DNA of 64,000 bases. Source: Alphaproteobacteria bacterium (GTDB lineage: Bacteria; Myxococcota_A; UBA796; GCA-2862545). Where the stretch lies: contig JACKEQ010000013.1 of the NCBI GenBank assembly GCA_020632885.1, forward strand, positions 89,003-153,002, written 5' to 3'. The notes beneath the pieces were generated by a model. That model worked only from the letters and a program-made list of their open reading frames with translations. It was not told the origin of the DNA and searched no databases. The translations under genes and the position numbers were made by a program. Positions 17,301 to 26,191 of this stretch are shown here, piece after piece (within the stretch, counting starts at the first letter, position 1; each line of letters opens with the position of its first letter).

Positions 17301-18975
17301 GGGCCTCCCGCGCCTGGCGCTTCTCGAGGTGGTGCTGGAGCACCCGTTCCCACACCCTGCGGGCGGTGTCGGAATCCCCCAGGGCGCGCGCGGCATCGAG
17401 CAGCAGCTCCACGCCGAGCGGCTCGAGGATCTCCGCGCGGGCGAGGAGCTCGGCCACGCGGTCGCCGCCCGTGGCCGCCTCGACGTCGGCGAGCCCGCGG
17501 GCCGCAGCGAGGGCCTCCTCGCGCGACCGGGCGAGGGACGCCTCCTGGAAGGACTCCCGCGCCGAGCCGAGCTCCCCGGCGGCGAGCTGGGCGCGTCCGA
17601 GCGCCAGCAGGAGCGAGGCCGAGCGGCGCTCCCCGTCGCGCATCAAGCGACCCAGGTAGGACGCCACGACCTCGTGCCGCCCCGTGGCGGAGGCGAGCTC
17701 GCAGAGGAGCCGGACGACGTTCTCGTCGGAGAGGAGCCCCTGCTGGAGCGCGTCGACGGACGGACAGCGGCGCGCGGGGTCCCAGTCGAGGGCCGAGCGC
17801 AGCGCAGACCTCAGGGCCGCGGGGACGTCGAGCTCCGCGATGAGGCGCTCGGGGTCGCGGAGCACCCAGAAGGGCAGCGGGGCCGCGTGGAGGGCGGCGA
17901 GCGTGGTCATCCCGAGGGCGTAGATGTCCGCCGCCGGGCCCGCCTCGGCTCCGGGTTCCTGGGTCTCGGGCGCGATGTACAGGACGTCGGCCGCATCGGC
18001 ACCGACGGCTCCCGGCACGCTGGCGTCGGCCAGCAGCGCCCGATCCTCCAGCAGGAGCACGTTGGAGGGCTTCACGTCGCCGTGCGCGAGGCCCTCGGCG
18101 TGGAGCGACGCCACGCCCGACGCGACGTCCAGGATGGCCTGCAGGGCGCGTGGGAGCTCGATGTCGCCCGCCTGGATGCGGTCCTCGAGCGTGTGGGGGG
18201 CATACGGTCGGACGACGAAGGGTGCCTCCCCGTCGCCCACGTGGAGCGCAGAGGCCAGCCCCTCGTGCGCCCTGGCCATCGAGGCGCTCCCCGCGGCCAC
18301 GAAGGATGCGGCGGCCTCCGTACCGAGCCAGCGGGTGTGGAGGACCTTCACCACGACCGTGCCTCCCTCCGCGTCGAGGGCCTTCCATGCCGTGGCGAGC
18401 GGCCCCGTCCCGAGGCGTGATCCGAGCCACCAACGCCCCTCGATGAGCGACCCGGCCTCGAAGCTCTGGGGCCCGATGGCCTCCAGGGCGCGCTCGAGCT
18501 GCCCCGAGAGCCCGCGGATCGACCGATCTGCGTGCTTGCGCAACCAGGCCAGGGCGAACGCGCGTTCGGCGCGCACCAGGGACTCGAACGGGGCCGCCAG
18601 CGCCCCGGCGCCGCCGAGGTGGGCGTCCGAGCCGCCCGTGGGCGCCAGCTGCGGCCGGTCTGCGAGGGACGAGGCGAGCACGGGGAAGGCGGGGTCCGCC
18701 ACCACGACGACCTTCTCCCGCAGCGCGCGCCCCTCTTCGGAAGCGGCCCATCCGCTCGCCGCGGTCCAGGGCGTGAGGAGCACCACCACCCGGTCGCACG
18801 CGAGGGCCTCCTCGTCTGGACCCTCCTCGAAGGTCCGCCCGGGGAGCCCGGTGATCCGACGGTGGTGCACCACGTCGCCCGCGGACGTGAGCCGCTCGGC
18901 GAGCGCTGCCGCGCTGGCATCGTCCTGGCGCGCGTGCACGAGCAGCACGCGCGTAGCTGTAGGCGCTTCGGCCAT
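14347..18975 (-). CDS. Giant TIR-like / Ser-Thr kinase / TPR / FHA signalling protein
   Basis: 1542 residues, uninterrupted. Residues 1-110 look like a TIR-type alpha/beta domain (VLLVHARQDDASAAALAERL, then CDRVVVLLTPW). Residues about 175-415 form a kinase fold: K210 in VVVKVL, catalytic loop HGDVKPSNVLL near 299, and DAS where DFG is expected (D317 kept). Residues about 420-1000 are helical TPR-like repeats. The C-terminal third carries FHA folds: a divergent one near 1085-1160, a degenerate one near 1215-1280, and a canonical one near 1310-1385 (LGRGRDADFQI, SRVHCQL, SSNGTQLNG). A helical tail closes the protein. No membrane segment or signal peptide is seen. The small SHOCT-type gene lies directly upstream on the same strand. 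Confidence 0.85.
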   Translation of the reverse strand: MAEAPTATRVLLVHARQDDASAAALAERLTSAGDVVHHRRITGLPGRTFEEGPDEEALACDRVVVLLTPWTAASGWAASEEGRALREKVVVVADPAFPVLASSLADRPQLAPTGGSDAHLGGAGALAAPFESLVRAERAFALAWLRKHADRSIRGLSGQLERALEAIGPQSFEAGSLIEGRWWLGSRLGTGPLATAWKALDAEGGTVVVKVLHTRWLGTEAAASFVAAGSASMARAHEGLASALHVGDGEAPFVVRPYAPHTLEDRIQAGDIELPRALQAILDVASGVASLHAEGLAHGDVKPSNVLLLEDRALLADASVPGAVGADAADVLYIAPETQEPGAEAGPAADIYALGMTTLAALHAAPLPFWVLRDPERLIAELDVPAALRSALRSALDWDPARRCPSVDALQQGLLSDENVVRLLCELASATGRHEVVASYLGRLMRDGERRSASLLLALGRAQLAAGELGSARESFQEASLARSREEALAAARGLADVEAATGGDRVAELLARAEILEPLGVELLLDAARALGDSDTARRVWERVLQHHLEKRQAREALAWLVDDARRTASWSAFLHYGGMQHGFLPTGEQPLAAFELGRVAMDCVEDPLRALTWLQIAAEGGLADDELGRRLETIRSARGEWRQVVSLMLERAEGLSDEAEAVELMLRAARVALYAHNHHDDAASIMLRVLLRDPEHRHALRFLARYHARARRDDRALALYARLAPHEERGREGESLEIRVADNVDYARLLLRNDRPRGAQLCLEAALDLNPGHVPTLALTSQLSFDLGKWEEARVATLGLVRAYSSAEADATFCAALRRLGNLAWLHGDLVAASRHYNRVLELAPDDVESWWGRAKIAMAGNAGRLDAALMAEMPWLTAAPVRLTPHEALARLLAGVLGRPSIERWMKLDPMGKEMLELLHAQGDLVLASAVVDLMVARQLVRGGLFRRLTEARPGWERAIRAVHDLWFAPLSRQTFPIAESYRWGGGHAVEFDPRHHREPQRLSADPDGPVDVRPSLSTLHHESAWKSLLAYTGDVPTLPGAEEIEVGEAQPHGRSAILVLFPDGGDQPGFGGPARRVLRVGDGDVIGAAMDEVSLPLATLEPEHVRFEIVGDFIYVRALGPLTVDGEPVTQRRLLGGERLRMGSVEARFHLDDDDELHDLQIAQRQGIDTTKSDHGDVYELDAPYSHVPKGALFWAEGPHERMLPIVGERVGVFEDAEGVLSMERGSTDAEVLVMQRQGDFFIRSTGDEAARLLQHLDEFMVGSRLVQFRMLEQISGAGPEAPVDDTPVLLYDDGSRFGRPIPLDRELFTLGRGRDADFQIAADASLSRVHCQLIREGGKTYVEDAGSSNGTQLNGVLVEGRAELKSGDVIVIGQTHLQYADPSASDRPASTLHDLITDEPTETVPVREIARRGLPVDEGLEKIRIVNIVLREVFRALDREEGPGRGRAFLENLVAARPRTYQGLLDDLDVMEGLPAMDLLYNLAQRADQEQRPLLNFVLRDIIDRSVDAASEVLEDEALEALLTVLAETRYRDHLRL

Positions 18976-19043
18976 CGGGTCGGGGCCCCTCCACTGGTCG
19001 GCGCCATCATGCCACGGATGCCCGTGGCTACGGTTCCGTTCGG

Positions 19044-19340
19044 TCAGAGATGCCGCTTTCGGGGAGCCGGGCTCGCGGGCGCCTCCAGCGCGGCGACCTT
19101 CGTGGCGTGCTCCTCCTCGGTGAGGAGACCCTCCGCGAGCAGCCGGTCGAGCATGGCGCGCTTGTCGTCGGTGGTGGCGGGAACGCCGCGTGCACCACGG
19201 GGCGCAGCAGCGCTGTCGCCCGACGGCACGAACGGATCGTCCGATCCGTCGAACCCGGCGTCGATCCCCTCACCCAGGGTGCGCCCCAGCTCCTTCACCT
19301 TTCCGCGGGCCACGTTGCCCAGACGTCTGAACAGGCTCAT
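19044..19340 (-). CDS. Small SHOCT-like domain protein
   Basis: 98 residues from the ATG at 19340, preceded by a GGAGGGAGGGG stretch; a GTG at 19346 is also possible. The N-terminus is basic and amphipathic (MSLFRRLGNVARGKVKEL). The C-terminal part KRAMLDRLLAEGLLTEEEHA matches the SHOCT pattern, a short helical oligomerisation motif found at the ends of many bacterial proteins. It precedes the TIR-like kinase by 68 bases and may be cotranscribed. It is divergent from the kinase at 19397. The role is unknown. Confidence 0.7.
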   Translation of the reverse strand: MSLFRRLGNVARGKVKELGRTLGEGIDAGFDGSDDPFVPSGDSAAAPRGARGVPATTDDKRAMLDRLLAEGLLTEEEHATKVAALEAPASPAPRKRHL

Positions 19341-19396
19341 CGACACCCCTCCCTCCGAATGTATCGCGCCTGAGGCCCCGGTGATATGCTCGCGGA

Positions 19397-20950
19397 ATGT
19401 CGTCCTCGGCTCCGCGGCCCGACCAACTGGCCAACGAGAAGCGTCACTTCATCATCCGCTCGTGCCTGGGGCGGGGTGGATTCGGGGAGGTGTACCGCGC
19501 GTCCATGACGAACTCGAACGGCCTCGAGACCGACGTGGCCGTGAAGGTGCTCCACACCGATCTCGACACCGACACCCAGTCGGTGCAGCGCCTGCGCGAC
19601 GAAGGGAAGATGCTGGGCGCCCTCGTGCACCCCGCCATCGTGCGCGTGTACGACCTCGTGATCCTCGAGGGGCGCGTGGGTCTCGTCACCGAGTACGTGG
19701 AGGGGCAGGACCTCGCGGACTGCATCAAGGCCACCGACCCCATGGGGCCGCGCGCGGTGGCCGCGGTGATCGGGCGCATCGCGGACGCCCTCCGCGCTGC
19801 CTGGGAGACGCCGGCGCCCCACACGGGCGAGCCGCTCCACCTCATCCACCGCGACATCAAGCCCCAGAACATCCGGATCGGGAAGCAGGGCGACGTGAAG
19901 CTCCTCGACTTCGGGGTCGCCCGGTCGAGCGGGCTCGCGCGGGAGACCCACACGAACACCGGCCACATGGTGGGCAGCTACCTGTACATGGCGCCCGAGT
20001 GCCTGCTCGAGAACGAGTTCGGCCGGGAGTCGGACGTGTTCGCCCTCGGCGTCACCATGTACGAGTGCCTGGCCCGGCGCCGCCTCTTCAAGGACCTCTC
20101 GCTGCGCGAGCTCTACGTGATGGTCCTCCAGGAGGAAGAGTACCGCGACCACCTCGACGCCCGGTTGGGCGAGATCGACGCGCCTCCGCAGGTGCTCTCG
20201 CTGCTGCGCAGGATGCTGGCGCGCACGCCGATGGACCGTCCCAGCGCGGCCGAGGTGTCGTCCCTGTGCGACGACCTCGCGGACAACCTCGACGGCCCGA
20301 ACCTCCGCCGCTGGTGCAAGCAGCACGAGTGGCCGTCCCCCAACCTCGTCGAGGGCCTGCTCGACGGACGCACGATCACCGAGGCCACGATGGCCACCAC
20401 GATGCGGGCGGACTTCGCGCGCGAGGTCCCGCGCCCCTCGCGTCGCTTCCGGCTCGACTGGGGCGTGGTGTTCGGCACGGTCGGCACCCTCGCGCTCGCG
20501 GTCGGGGTCGTGGTCGGCATCCTCGGCGTGCTCGTCGCGGGGCTGGCCATGTACAACCAGACCTCGGCCCCGGTCGCCACGGCCATCGTGCTCCCGCCAG
20601 AGCCCGCGCCCCTGGCCACGCTCGACATCGGCGAGCTGGTACAGGCCCCGCGATCCGTGCGCGGGCAGGCCACCGCGGCGGTCGCCCCGCCCCCCGAGCG
20701 CGGGCAGCCGATCGTGCCGGCCGCACGCACCACCATCACGTTCACCACCAAGCCCTCGAAGGTGGATGTGCGGCTGTTCGGCGGTGGGAAGGTGTACGGC
20801 AACTTCATGAAGGTGCCGCCCGGCTCCTACAGCGTGCAGGCCAACTGGCAGGGAGACGGGTTCGACACCGTGCCCGGGACCATCCAGGTGGACGGCGGCA
20901 CCACCCACATCGAGTGCAACACGTTCAAGCGGACCTGCGCGCGGAAGTGA
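19397..20950 (+). CDS. Membrane-anchored serine/threonine kinase with C-terminal PEGA-like domain
   Basis: 517 residues. The kinase domain (about 18-300) has all active-site motifs: LGRGGFGEVYRA, lysine in VAVKVLHTD, HRDIKPQNIRI and LDFGVARSSG, so it should be active. A single membrane helix follows near 355-385 (GTLALAVGVVVGILGVLVAG). The extracytoplasmic tail ends in a PEGA-like beta domain (ITFTTKPSKVDVRLFGGGK), with two cysteines near the end (ECNTFKRTC) that could form a disulphide. The next gene on the same strand encodes an exported protein and may be a partner. Confidence 0.9.
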   Translation: MSSSAPRPDQLANEKRHFIIRSCLGRGGFGEVYRASMTNSNGLETDVAVKVLHTDLDTDTQSVQRLRDEGKMLGALVHPAIVRVYDLVILEGRVGLVTEYVEGQDLADCIKATDPMGPRAVAAVIGRIADALRAAWETPAPHTGEPLHLIHRDIKPQNIRIGKQGDVKLLDFGVARSSGLARETHTNTGHMVGSYLYMAPECLLENEFGRESDVFALGVTMYECLARRRLFKDLSLRELYVMVLQEEEYRDHLDARLGEIDAPPQVLSLLRRMLARTPMDRPSAAEVSSLCDDLADNLDGPNLRRWCKQHEWPSPNLVEGLLDGRTITEATMATTMRADFAREVPRPSRRFRLDWGVVFGTVGTLALAVGVVVGILGVLVAGLAMYNQTSAPVATAIVLPPEPAPLATLDIGELVQAPRSVRGQATAAVAPPPERGQPIVPAARTTITFTTKPSKVDVRLFGGGKVYGNFMKVPPGSYSVQANWQGDGFDTVPGTIQVDGGTTHIECNTFKRTCARK

Positions 20951-21004
20951 GGCGTTGGGGATCCCCCGTTGCCAGCCGGCGCGATTGCCCGGATAATCCG
21001 CTCC

Positions 21005-22213
21005 ATGATCATGCTGACACTCTCCGTGGCGGCCGCGGCGCCGTGTGAGCAGCCCCTCACGGAGGAAGGGCTGCGGGACATCGTGAAGCGCGCGCGCTCC
21101 GCCATCGAGGAGGGCGACGTCGCCGCGCACCTCAAGGCGTCCGACGAGCTCGAGTCCCGGGTGCCCTGTCTGGTCGAGCAGCTCCCCAGGCGGGTCTGGG
21201 CGGACTACCTGGTCACCGCCACCCTGGTGAAGCACCTCGACAAGGCGGCGGACTGGAACCAACCCCTGTCGGTGGCGCTCGACCTCGTACCGGATCACCC
21301 CGACGTGCCGCGGTTCCTCCTGGACGACTACCGGCCCCCGTCGCCGCCGGTGGGTCAGGCGCGCAAGATCCCGGCCGGCGTGGTGTTCGTGCTCGACGGC
21401 AAGGTCGTGCTCGACAAGGTGCCACCGCTCGAGGGCATCCACATCGTGCAGACCGTGCGCGAGAACGTCTGGCACTCCATGTTCCTGCGCGATCAGCCGG
21501 TCCCGGAGGACTTCTTCGGAGCCCCCGAGGAGCGGCCGGACCCCACCGACACACCGGAGAGCACCCCGAGCTTCGGGGTGGCGTCGGTGAGCGTGGGCTA
21601 CGGGTCCTGGACCCAGGACGGCCTCGTGGCGCGCGTGGAGGACCGCGCCGAGTCCGGACCGGCCTTCGGCCTCTCCTCCCACGGCCAGCAGGGCTTCGCG
21701 GGCCCCATCGGGATGTTCTGGAAGGCGGACATGGCCTTCCAGGTGGCGGGCGACCCCGCCGGATCCAAGAGCCGTCCGGTGCCGTTCGGCGACGCGTTCC
21801 TGGGGCTCGCCCTCACCACACCCGTGGCCGTCTGGGTCGGCGGTGGCGCCACCACCGTCCGCGTCCAGGAGGTCACCGCCTCCGGTCCTGTGGAGCGGCC
21901 GCTGCTGGTGCCCCACTACCTCCTCGGTGCTGCCTTCCACACCGCGGGCTCGGTGCCCCTCGACGCCGTGCTCGGCGGGGGCTGGGGCCCGGCCCTCTCG
22001 GGCGGGTCGGAGGTCGGTGGCTGGGGCTCCCACGCCTTCGCGCGGTTCGGTGTCACACCGGTGCTGTTCGGCGGGCCGGGGCTCCGCGTCGGACTTCAGG
22101 CGGACTGGTCGCGCTCCACGCTCGGCGACAGCATCCTGCCGCTCTCGGAGCGCGAGCCGCTCTCGACGGCCCACGCCTGGCGCACCGCAATCGACGTCGG
22201 GGTGCGCTGGTAG
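21005..22213 (+). CDS. Exported protein of unknown function, possible outer-membrane barrel
   Basis: About 402 residues from the ATG at 21005 (an ATG at 21011 is equally possible). A signal peptide, MIMLTLSVAAAAPCEQ, is evident. Residues about 20-100 are helical and charged. The region near 110-150 (VVFVLDGKVVLDKVPPLEG) may be a small beta domain. The last 200 residues are glycine- and aromatic-rich with alternating hydrophobics and end in VRW, which suits an outer-membrane beta-barrel ending in an aromatic residue. I do not recognise a family. It lies 54 bases downstream of the PEGA-type kinase, and its last base is 6 bases from the convergent kinase gene. Confidence 0.6.
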   Translation: MIMLTLSVAAAAPCEQPLTEEGLRDIVKRARSAIEEGDVAAHLKASDELESRVPCLVEQLPRRVWADYLVTATLVKHLDKAADWNQPLSVALDLVPDHPDVPRFLLDDYRPPSPPVGQARKIPAGVVFVLDGKVVLDKVPPLEGIHIVQTVRENVWHSMFLRDQPVPEDFFGAPEERPDPTDTPESTPSFGVASVSVGYGSWTQDGLVARVEDRAESGPAFGLSSHGQQGFAGPIGMFWKADMAFQVAGDPAGSKSRPVPFGDAFLGLALTTPVAVWVGGGATTVRVQEVTASGPVERPLLVPHYLLGAAFHTAGSVPLDAVLGGGWGPALSGGSEVGGWGSHAFARFGVTPVLFGGPGLRVGLQADWSRSTLGDSILPLSEREPLSTAHAWRTAIDVGVRW

Positions 22214-22219
22214 CGCCTC

Positions 22220-24003
22220 TCAGCGCTGCACGCTCCAGTCGAGGGGCTTGCCGCCCTCCTTCTGGTAGGTGCCGCTCATCCCGCCCGACGTGGCTCGGCC
22301 GGTGAACTGGAGGTCGGCGACGCGGAAGGTCACGCGGCCCGACGCGTCCACACGACCGGAGAGCGGCTCGTCGCGCGGCCGCGGCGGCACGTTGAAGATC
22401 GCCCTTCCGGTCAGGGTGCCGTCGGGAGCCTGGGTGATCCGCAGCTCCAGGGGACGACGGGCGGCGGTCCCGCTCCACGTGCCCTCGATGGCGGGCGGGA
22501 CGGACGGAGCGGGGGCCGAGACCGGGCTGGGTTCGGGGACCGGCGCCACCGGGGCGGGCTCGGGGACCGGCGGGGGCACGGGAGCCACAGGCGCAGGCTC
22601 GACGGGCGCGGGCTCCTCCACGGGCGCGGGCTCGACGGGCGCGGGCTCCACGGGGTCGGCGGGCGCGGGCTCGACGGGCGCGGGCACCACGGGCGCGGGC
22701 TCGGAGCGGCTGGGCCCGGCGCCACCGCGACCGCAGCGGGCTGGACGGGCGCGGGATCCACAGGCTCCACGGGCGCGGGCTCCACGGGGACCGGCTCCGC
22801 AGGAGCCGGCGGAGGTGGCGTGGGTGCGATGGGCGGGGGCGCGGGGACAGCGGGCACCGGCGCGGGCTCGGGGTCCATCGCCAGGGGGTCGAACGCGGCC
22901 GTGAGCAGGCCACCGAGCCCGACCGCCGTCATGGCTCCCCCGAACACCAGCAGGACCGCGAGGACCTTGAGCGTGAGGGGCATCCCCATCGGCTCCTCGG
23001 GCGCGGGCGGGGCGACCTGGGGCTCCTCGGGGGCGAGGGTCGGCTGCGAGGGGGCCGGAGCCTGCTCCTGCCGGGGCTCCTGACCACCCAGCGACTTCTC
23101 GAGGGTCTGTCGGAACCCGTGGAGGGACAGGGTGGTGGTGTTGGACCGGTTGCCCATGACCTCGGCGAGGAGGTCCGGCCGGTGCTCGAACAGGGCCGCC
23201 GCGAAGGTCGCGCAGTCCGCGAACCGCTCGGCCCGCTCCTTGGCCATCGCCTTCTGGAGGGCGGCCTCCACGTTGTCGGGGACACCGGTGATGAACGTGG
23301 ACAGGGGCGGCACGTCGCGCTGCGTGGTGGAGAGCACGGTGCACTGCCCGCTCTCGTCGGCGAACGCGCGACGGCCGGTGATGACCTCCCAGGCGATGGC
23401 GCCGAGCGCGAACACGTCCGCGCGCGCGTCGATGCCGCTGGAGTCCGTCATCTGCTCGGGCGCGAGGTAGCCGGGCGTACCCATCGTCGCGCCCACTGCC
23501 GTGGAGCCCCCAGCGAGCTCGGCCATGACCTTGGCGATGCCGAAGTCCGTGACCTTGGGCACGAGGCCCCGCGGGCCGTTCGCGAGCAGGATGTTGGCCG
23601 GCTTGAGGTCGCGGTGCGTGACCCCCAGCTCATGGGCCGCCAGGACCGCCGACAGGATCGGCGCGAACAGCTCGAGACCCCGCTCCAGCCCGAGCCCACC
23701 GTGCGTCGTGAGGTACTCCTCGATGGACTGGTTGTCGACGTACTCCATCAGCAGCCCGAGCTGCCCGTCGTGGCGCACCAGATCCGTGACGTTCACGATG
23801 TTCGGGTGGTTCAGCTGCGCCTGGATGCGCCCCTCGAGGATCAAGCGCTCCGCCAGCGACTTCTTGCGCCACGTGAGGAGCTTGAGCGCGTGCACGCTCC
23901 CGAGCGCCGCGTGCCGCACGCGGTAGACCGCCGCGAGCCCGCCCTCGCCGAGGAGCTCCTCGACCTCGAACCGACCGTCGACGATCTGACCGCGCTCGAG
24001 CAT
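22220..24003 (-). CDS. Membrane-anchored serine/threonine kinase with Pro-rich linker (frameshifted near the C-terminus)
   Basis: ATG at 24003 overlaps the stop of the upstream barrel gene (TGATG). About 594 residues after adding one base near 22715. The kinase domain has LGEGGLAAVYRV, ALKLLTWRK, HRDLKPANILL and TDFGIAKV, all intact. A membrane helix follows at about 335-360 (LTLKVLAVLLVFGGAMTAVG). Next is a long linker of repeated PVEPAP-type units, and finally a conserved beta domain (IEGTWSGTAARRPLELRITQ to GKPLDWSVQR). That final domain is only in frame if a G or C is restored in GGGCCC at 22712-22717; otherwise the protein ends in scrambled Pro/Arg sequence. The extracytoplasmic domain may sense a ligand at the envelope. 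Confidence 0.85.
22535..22800 (-). repeat. Low-complexity GC-rich repeat coding for PVEPAP-type linker
   Basis: On the minus strand the unit GAGCCCGCGCCCGT recurs many times with small variations and encodes Pro-Val-Glu-Pro-Ala-Pro in the periplasmic linker of the kinase. It is prone to slippage and to sequencing or assembly error. The frameshift at about 22715 lies inside it. Confidence 0.7.
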
Positions 24004-24938
24004 CAACGCTCGCTCCGCAGGAGGTTGGACAGGGAGACCCCCGCGCTGAACGACAGCGTGTCGATGGGGTTGTTGCGGGCGTAGAAGGCCTGGACGACCG
24101 AGAACGTGACGGAGTTGTAGCTGGGGTCCTGCAGCACGAGCTTCCCGCCCGCGCGTGCCTGCGCGTAGTTCAGCGACGTGAAGCGATCGACGTCGGTGAC
24201 CCCGTCCGCGAGCATCTCCCCGATGTCGAGCCCCATCGGGCGCGCCGAGACGCTCACCGTGGGGCCGAGCGCGACGGACTGCCGGGGGGCCACCAGCAGG
24301 TCGAGGCCAGCGGCGACCTCCGGCCCCGGCACCGTGAGGTCGCCGGCCAGGTTGGGGAAGGTACGGCTGTTGGGCACGCGGTACAGTCCCTGCAGGTCGA
24401 GGTTCGTGACGTAGTAGCCGCCACCGAGGGCGCCCGAACGGCCGGCCGACAGGCGGATCCCGAAGTCGGTGGTGCCCTCCCCCGCGTTGGTGAACCGCTC
24501 GCGGGTGCCGGCGGTGAGCCCGCCGAAGCGCAGCACCCCGCCCACCGCGACGCTCAGCGGCGCGCCGCTCACCTCGTCGAGAAGGAGAACCTTGGCGCGC
24601 GTCTCCACCACGCCGACCGACGTCGTGGGCCTGCACGCGCCGAGGCCGAACGCCACGCAGAGATCCTGTTCGGGATGTGCGGCCCACGCGTGCTGCACGG
24701 GCAGCACGAGCTCCACCTCGGTGCGCGAGGCGATCCCGTAGGTGAGGTCGAGCACCCCACGGAAGCTGCTCACACCCCCGCCCACCGTGACCTCGGCCGG
24801 CCCGTCGGGCAGGCCGTAGGCCTTCACCCGCTCGAAGCGCTGGGCGTCGACGCCCGCATACATCTGCAGCTGCCCCTGCCCGGGGACCCAGGGGCCGTTC
24901 CCGGCGGACGCGTGTTGGACGAGGAGCGCGAGGATCAT
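24003..24938 (-). CDS. Outer-membrane beta-barrel protein, MetA-pathway/transporter-like
   Basis: 311 residues. The N-terminus MILALLVQHASAGN is a short signal peptide. The rest is rich in alternating aromatic/polar strands with glycine (VLDLTYGIASRTEVELVLPV, FGIRLSAGRSGALGG), as in the barrels annotated as transporters or phenol MetA-pathway-like proteins. A single pair of cysteines occurs in DLCVAFGLGACR, likely a loop disulphide. Its TGA overlaps the kinase ATG, so kinase and barrel are translationally coupled. Function is not established. Confidence 0.65.
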   Translation of the reverse strand: MILALLVQHASAGNGPWVPGQGQLQMYAGVDAQRFERVKAYGLPDGPAEVTVGGGVSSFRGVLDLTYGIASRTEVELVLPVQHAWAAHPEQDLCVAFGLGACRPTTSVGVVETRAKVLLLDEVSGAPLSVAVGGVLRFGGLTAGTRERFTNAGEGTTDFGIRLSAGRSGALGGGYYVTNLDLQGLYRVPNSRTFPNLAGDLTVPGPEVAAGLDLLVAPRQSVALGPTVSVSARPMGLDIGEMLADGVTDVDRFTSLNYAQARAGGKLVLQDPSYNSVTFSVVQAFYARNNPIDTLSFSAGVSLSNLLRSER

Positions 24939-25060
24939 GTGGTCTCCGGCTGGACACTACCAACGGGCGGGCCTCCAGGTCGACGCAGGCCCTCCGGCCG
25001 ACCCCGCACACCGAAGCCAGATTGCTCTATCCTACGGGTTCGCCCCCCGAGCCGGATCAC

Positions 25061-26164
25061 GTGCCCACAGCCAACCGTCGCCGCTACGAGATTCTGTACC
25101 CGATCGGGAAGGGTGCGTTCGGCACGGTCTACCGGGGCCGTGTGCTCGGTGACGGAGGCTTCACGAAGGACGTCGCGATCAAGCTCCTCCGCTCGGACCT
25201 CGAGGACGCCGAGGACTTCGCAGCCCGGCAACGCGACGAGGCCCGTCTGCTCGGGCTCATCCACCACCGCGCGATCGTCCAGGTCGACGGGCTGGTGCGC
25301 CTCGACGGTCGCTGGGCGGTGGTCATGGAGTACATCGACGGCGTCGACCTCCGCCAGATCCGCAAGCGCGCGGACATCCCCGTCGCCTGCGCGGTGGCCG
25401 TCGTGCGCGAGGTGGCCGGGGCCCTGAAGGTCGCGTCCTCCGCACGAAAGCTCGTGCACCGCGACATCAAGCCGTCCAACATCACGATCACCCGGGCAGG
25501 CGAGGTGAAGCTCCTCGACTTCGGGTCGGCGAAGGCGCGGTTCGATCAGCGCGAGGCGCGCACCGTGAACCTGGTGCTCGGGACCCCGCACTACATGGCC
25601 CCCGAGCGGTACAAGGGGGTCGACGGCCCCGCCGGGGACGTGTTCGCGCTGGGGGCCGTGCTCGGCGAGCTCGTGAACGGCGACCGTCTGCCCCGCCCGC
25701 CCATGAAGTCGTCCTCCTTCCCGAAGTACCTGGACGGCGTGCGTGATCAGCTCGTCGCGAAGGGCGTGCACGCCGAGGTGGCGCGCCTCGTCACCGACTG
25801 CCTGGTCGCCGACCCGGAGGCCCGGCCGAGCGCCGGGGAGATCGCGACCCGCGCGTGGGAGCTGGAGCGCGAGCTCTCCGGTCCGCGCCTCGAGACCTGG
25901 GCGCACGGCGTGGTGGACCGGGTCCAGGAGGAGCTCGGACACGAGCGGGCCGCCCTCCCCGAGCCGATGGTCCTGGAGGAGTCGGACGACACGCCCGCCC
26001 CGGAGCTCGTGCCACCTCCGCCGCCCGCCGCGGCGCCTCGCCGCCTGGGCACGTCCACGGCAGCCACGCTCGGGGCCGCGGGGATGTTGGGCCTCCTGCT
26101 GATGCTCGCTGGTGGAGCGCTCGTGCTCGTGGTCCTGTTCGTCGCCCTGCTCGGGGGGGGTTAG
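25061..26164 (+). CDS. Serine/threonine kinase with C-terminal membrane anchor
   Basis: 367 residues from the GTG at 25061 (VPTANRRRYEILYPIG); an upstream TTG at 25022 would add 13 residues and is less likely. The kinase domain (8-285) is complete: IGKGAFGTVYRG, lysine in VAIKLLRSD, HRDIKPSNITI, LDFGSAKAR and APERYKG. A Pro-rich linker leads to a terminal hydrophobic helix (GMLGLLLMLAGGALVLVVLF) with only GGG after it, so the protein is tail-anchored with no external sensor domain. It stops 27 bases before sdhC. Confidence 0.88.
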   Translation: MPTANRRRYEILYPIGKGAFGTVYRGRVLGDGGFTKDVAIKLLRSDLEDAEDFAARQRDEARLLGLIHHRAIVQVDGLVRLDGRWAVVMEYIDGVDLRQIRKRADIPVACAVAVVREVAGALKVASSARKLVHRDIKPSNITITRAGEVKLLDFGSAKARFDQREARTVNLVLGTPHYMAPERYKGVDGPAGDVFALGAVLGELVNGDRLPRPPMKSSSFPKYLDGVRDQLVAKGVHAEVARLVTDCLVADPEARPSAGEIATRAWELERELSGPRLETWAHGVVDRVQEELGHERAALPEPMVLEESDDTPAPELVPPPPPAAAPRRLGTSTAATLGAAGMLGLLLMLAGGALVLVVLFVALLGGG

Positions 26165-26191
26165 GGCGCTCTCCCTCAGGAGTGACCCGAG

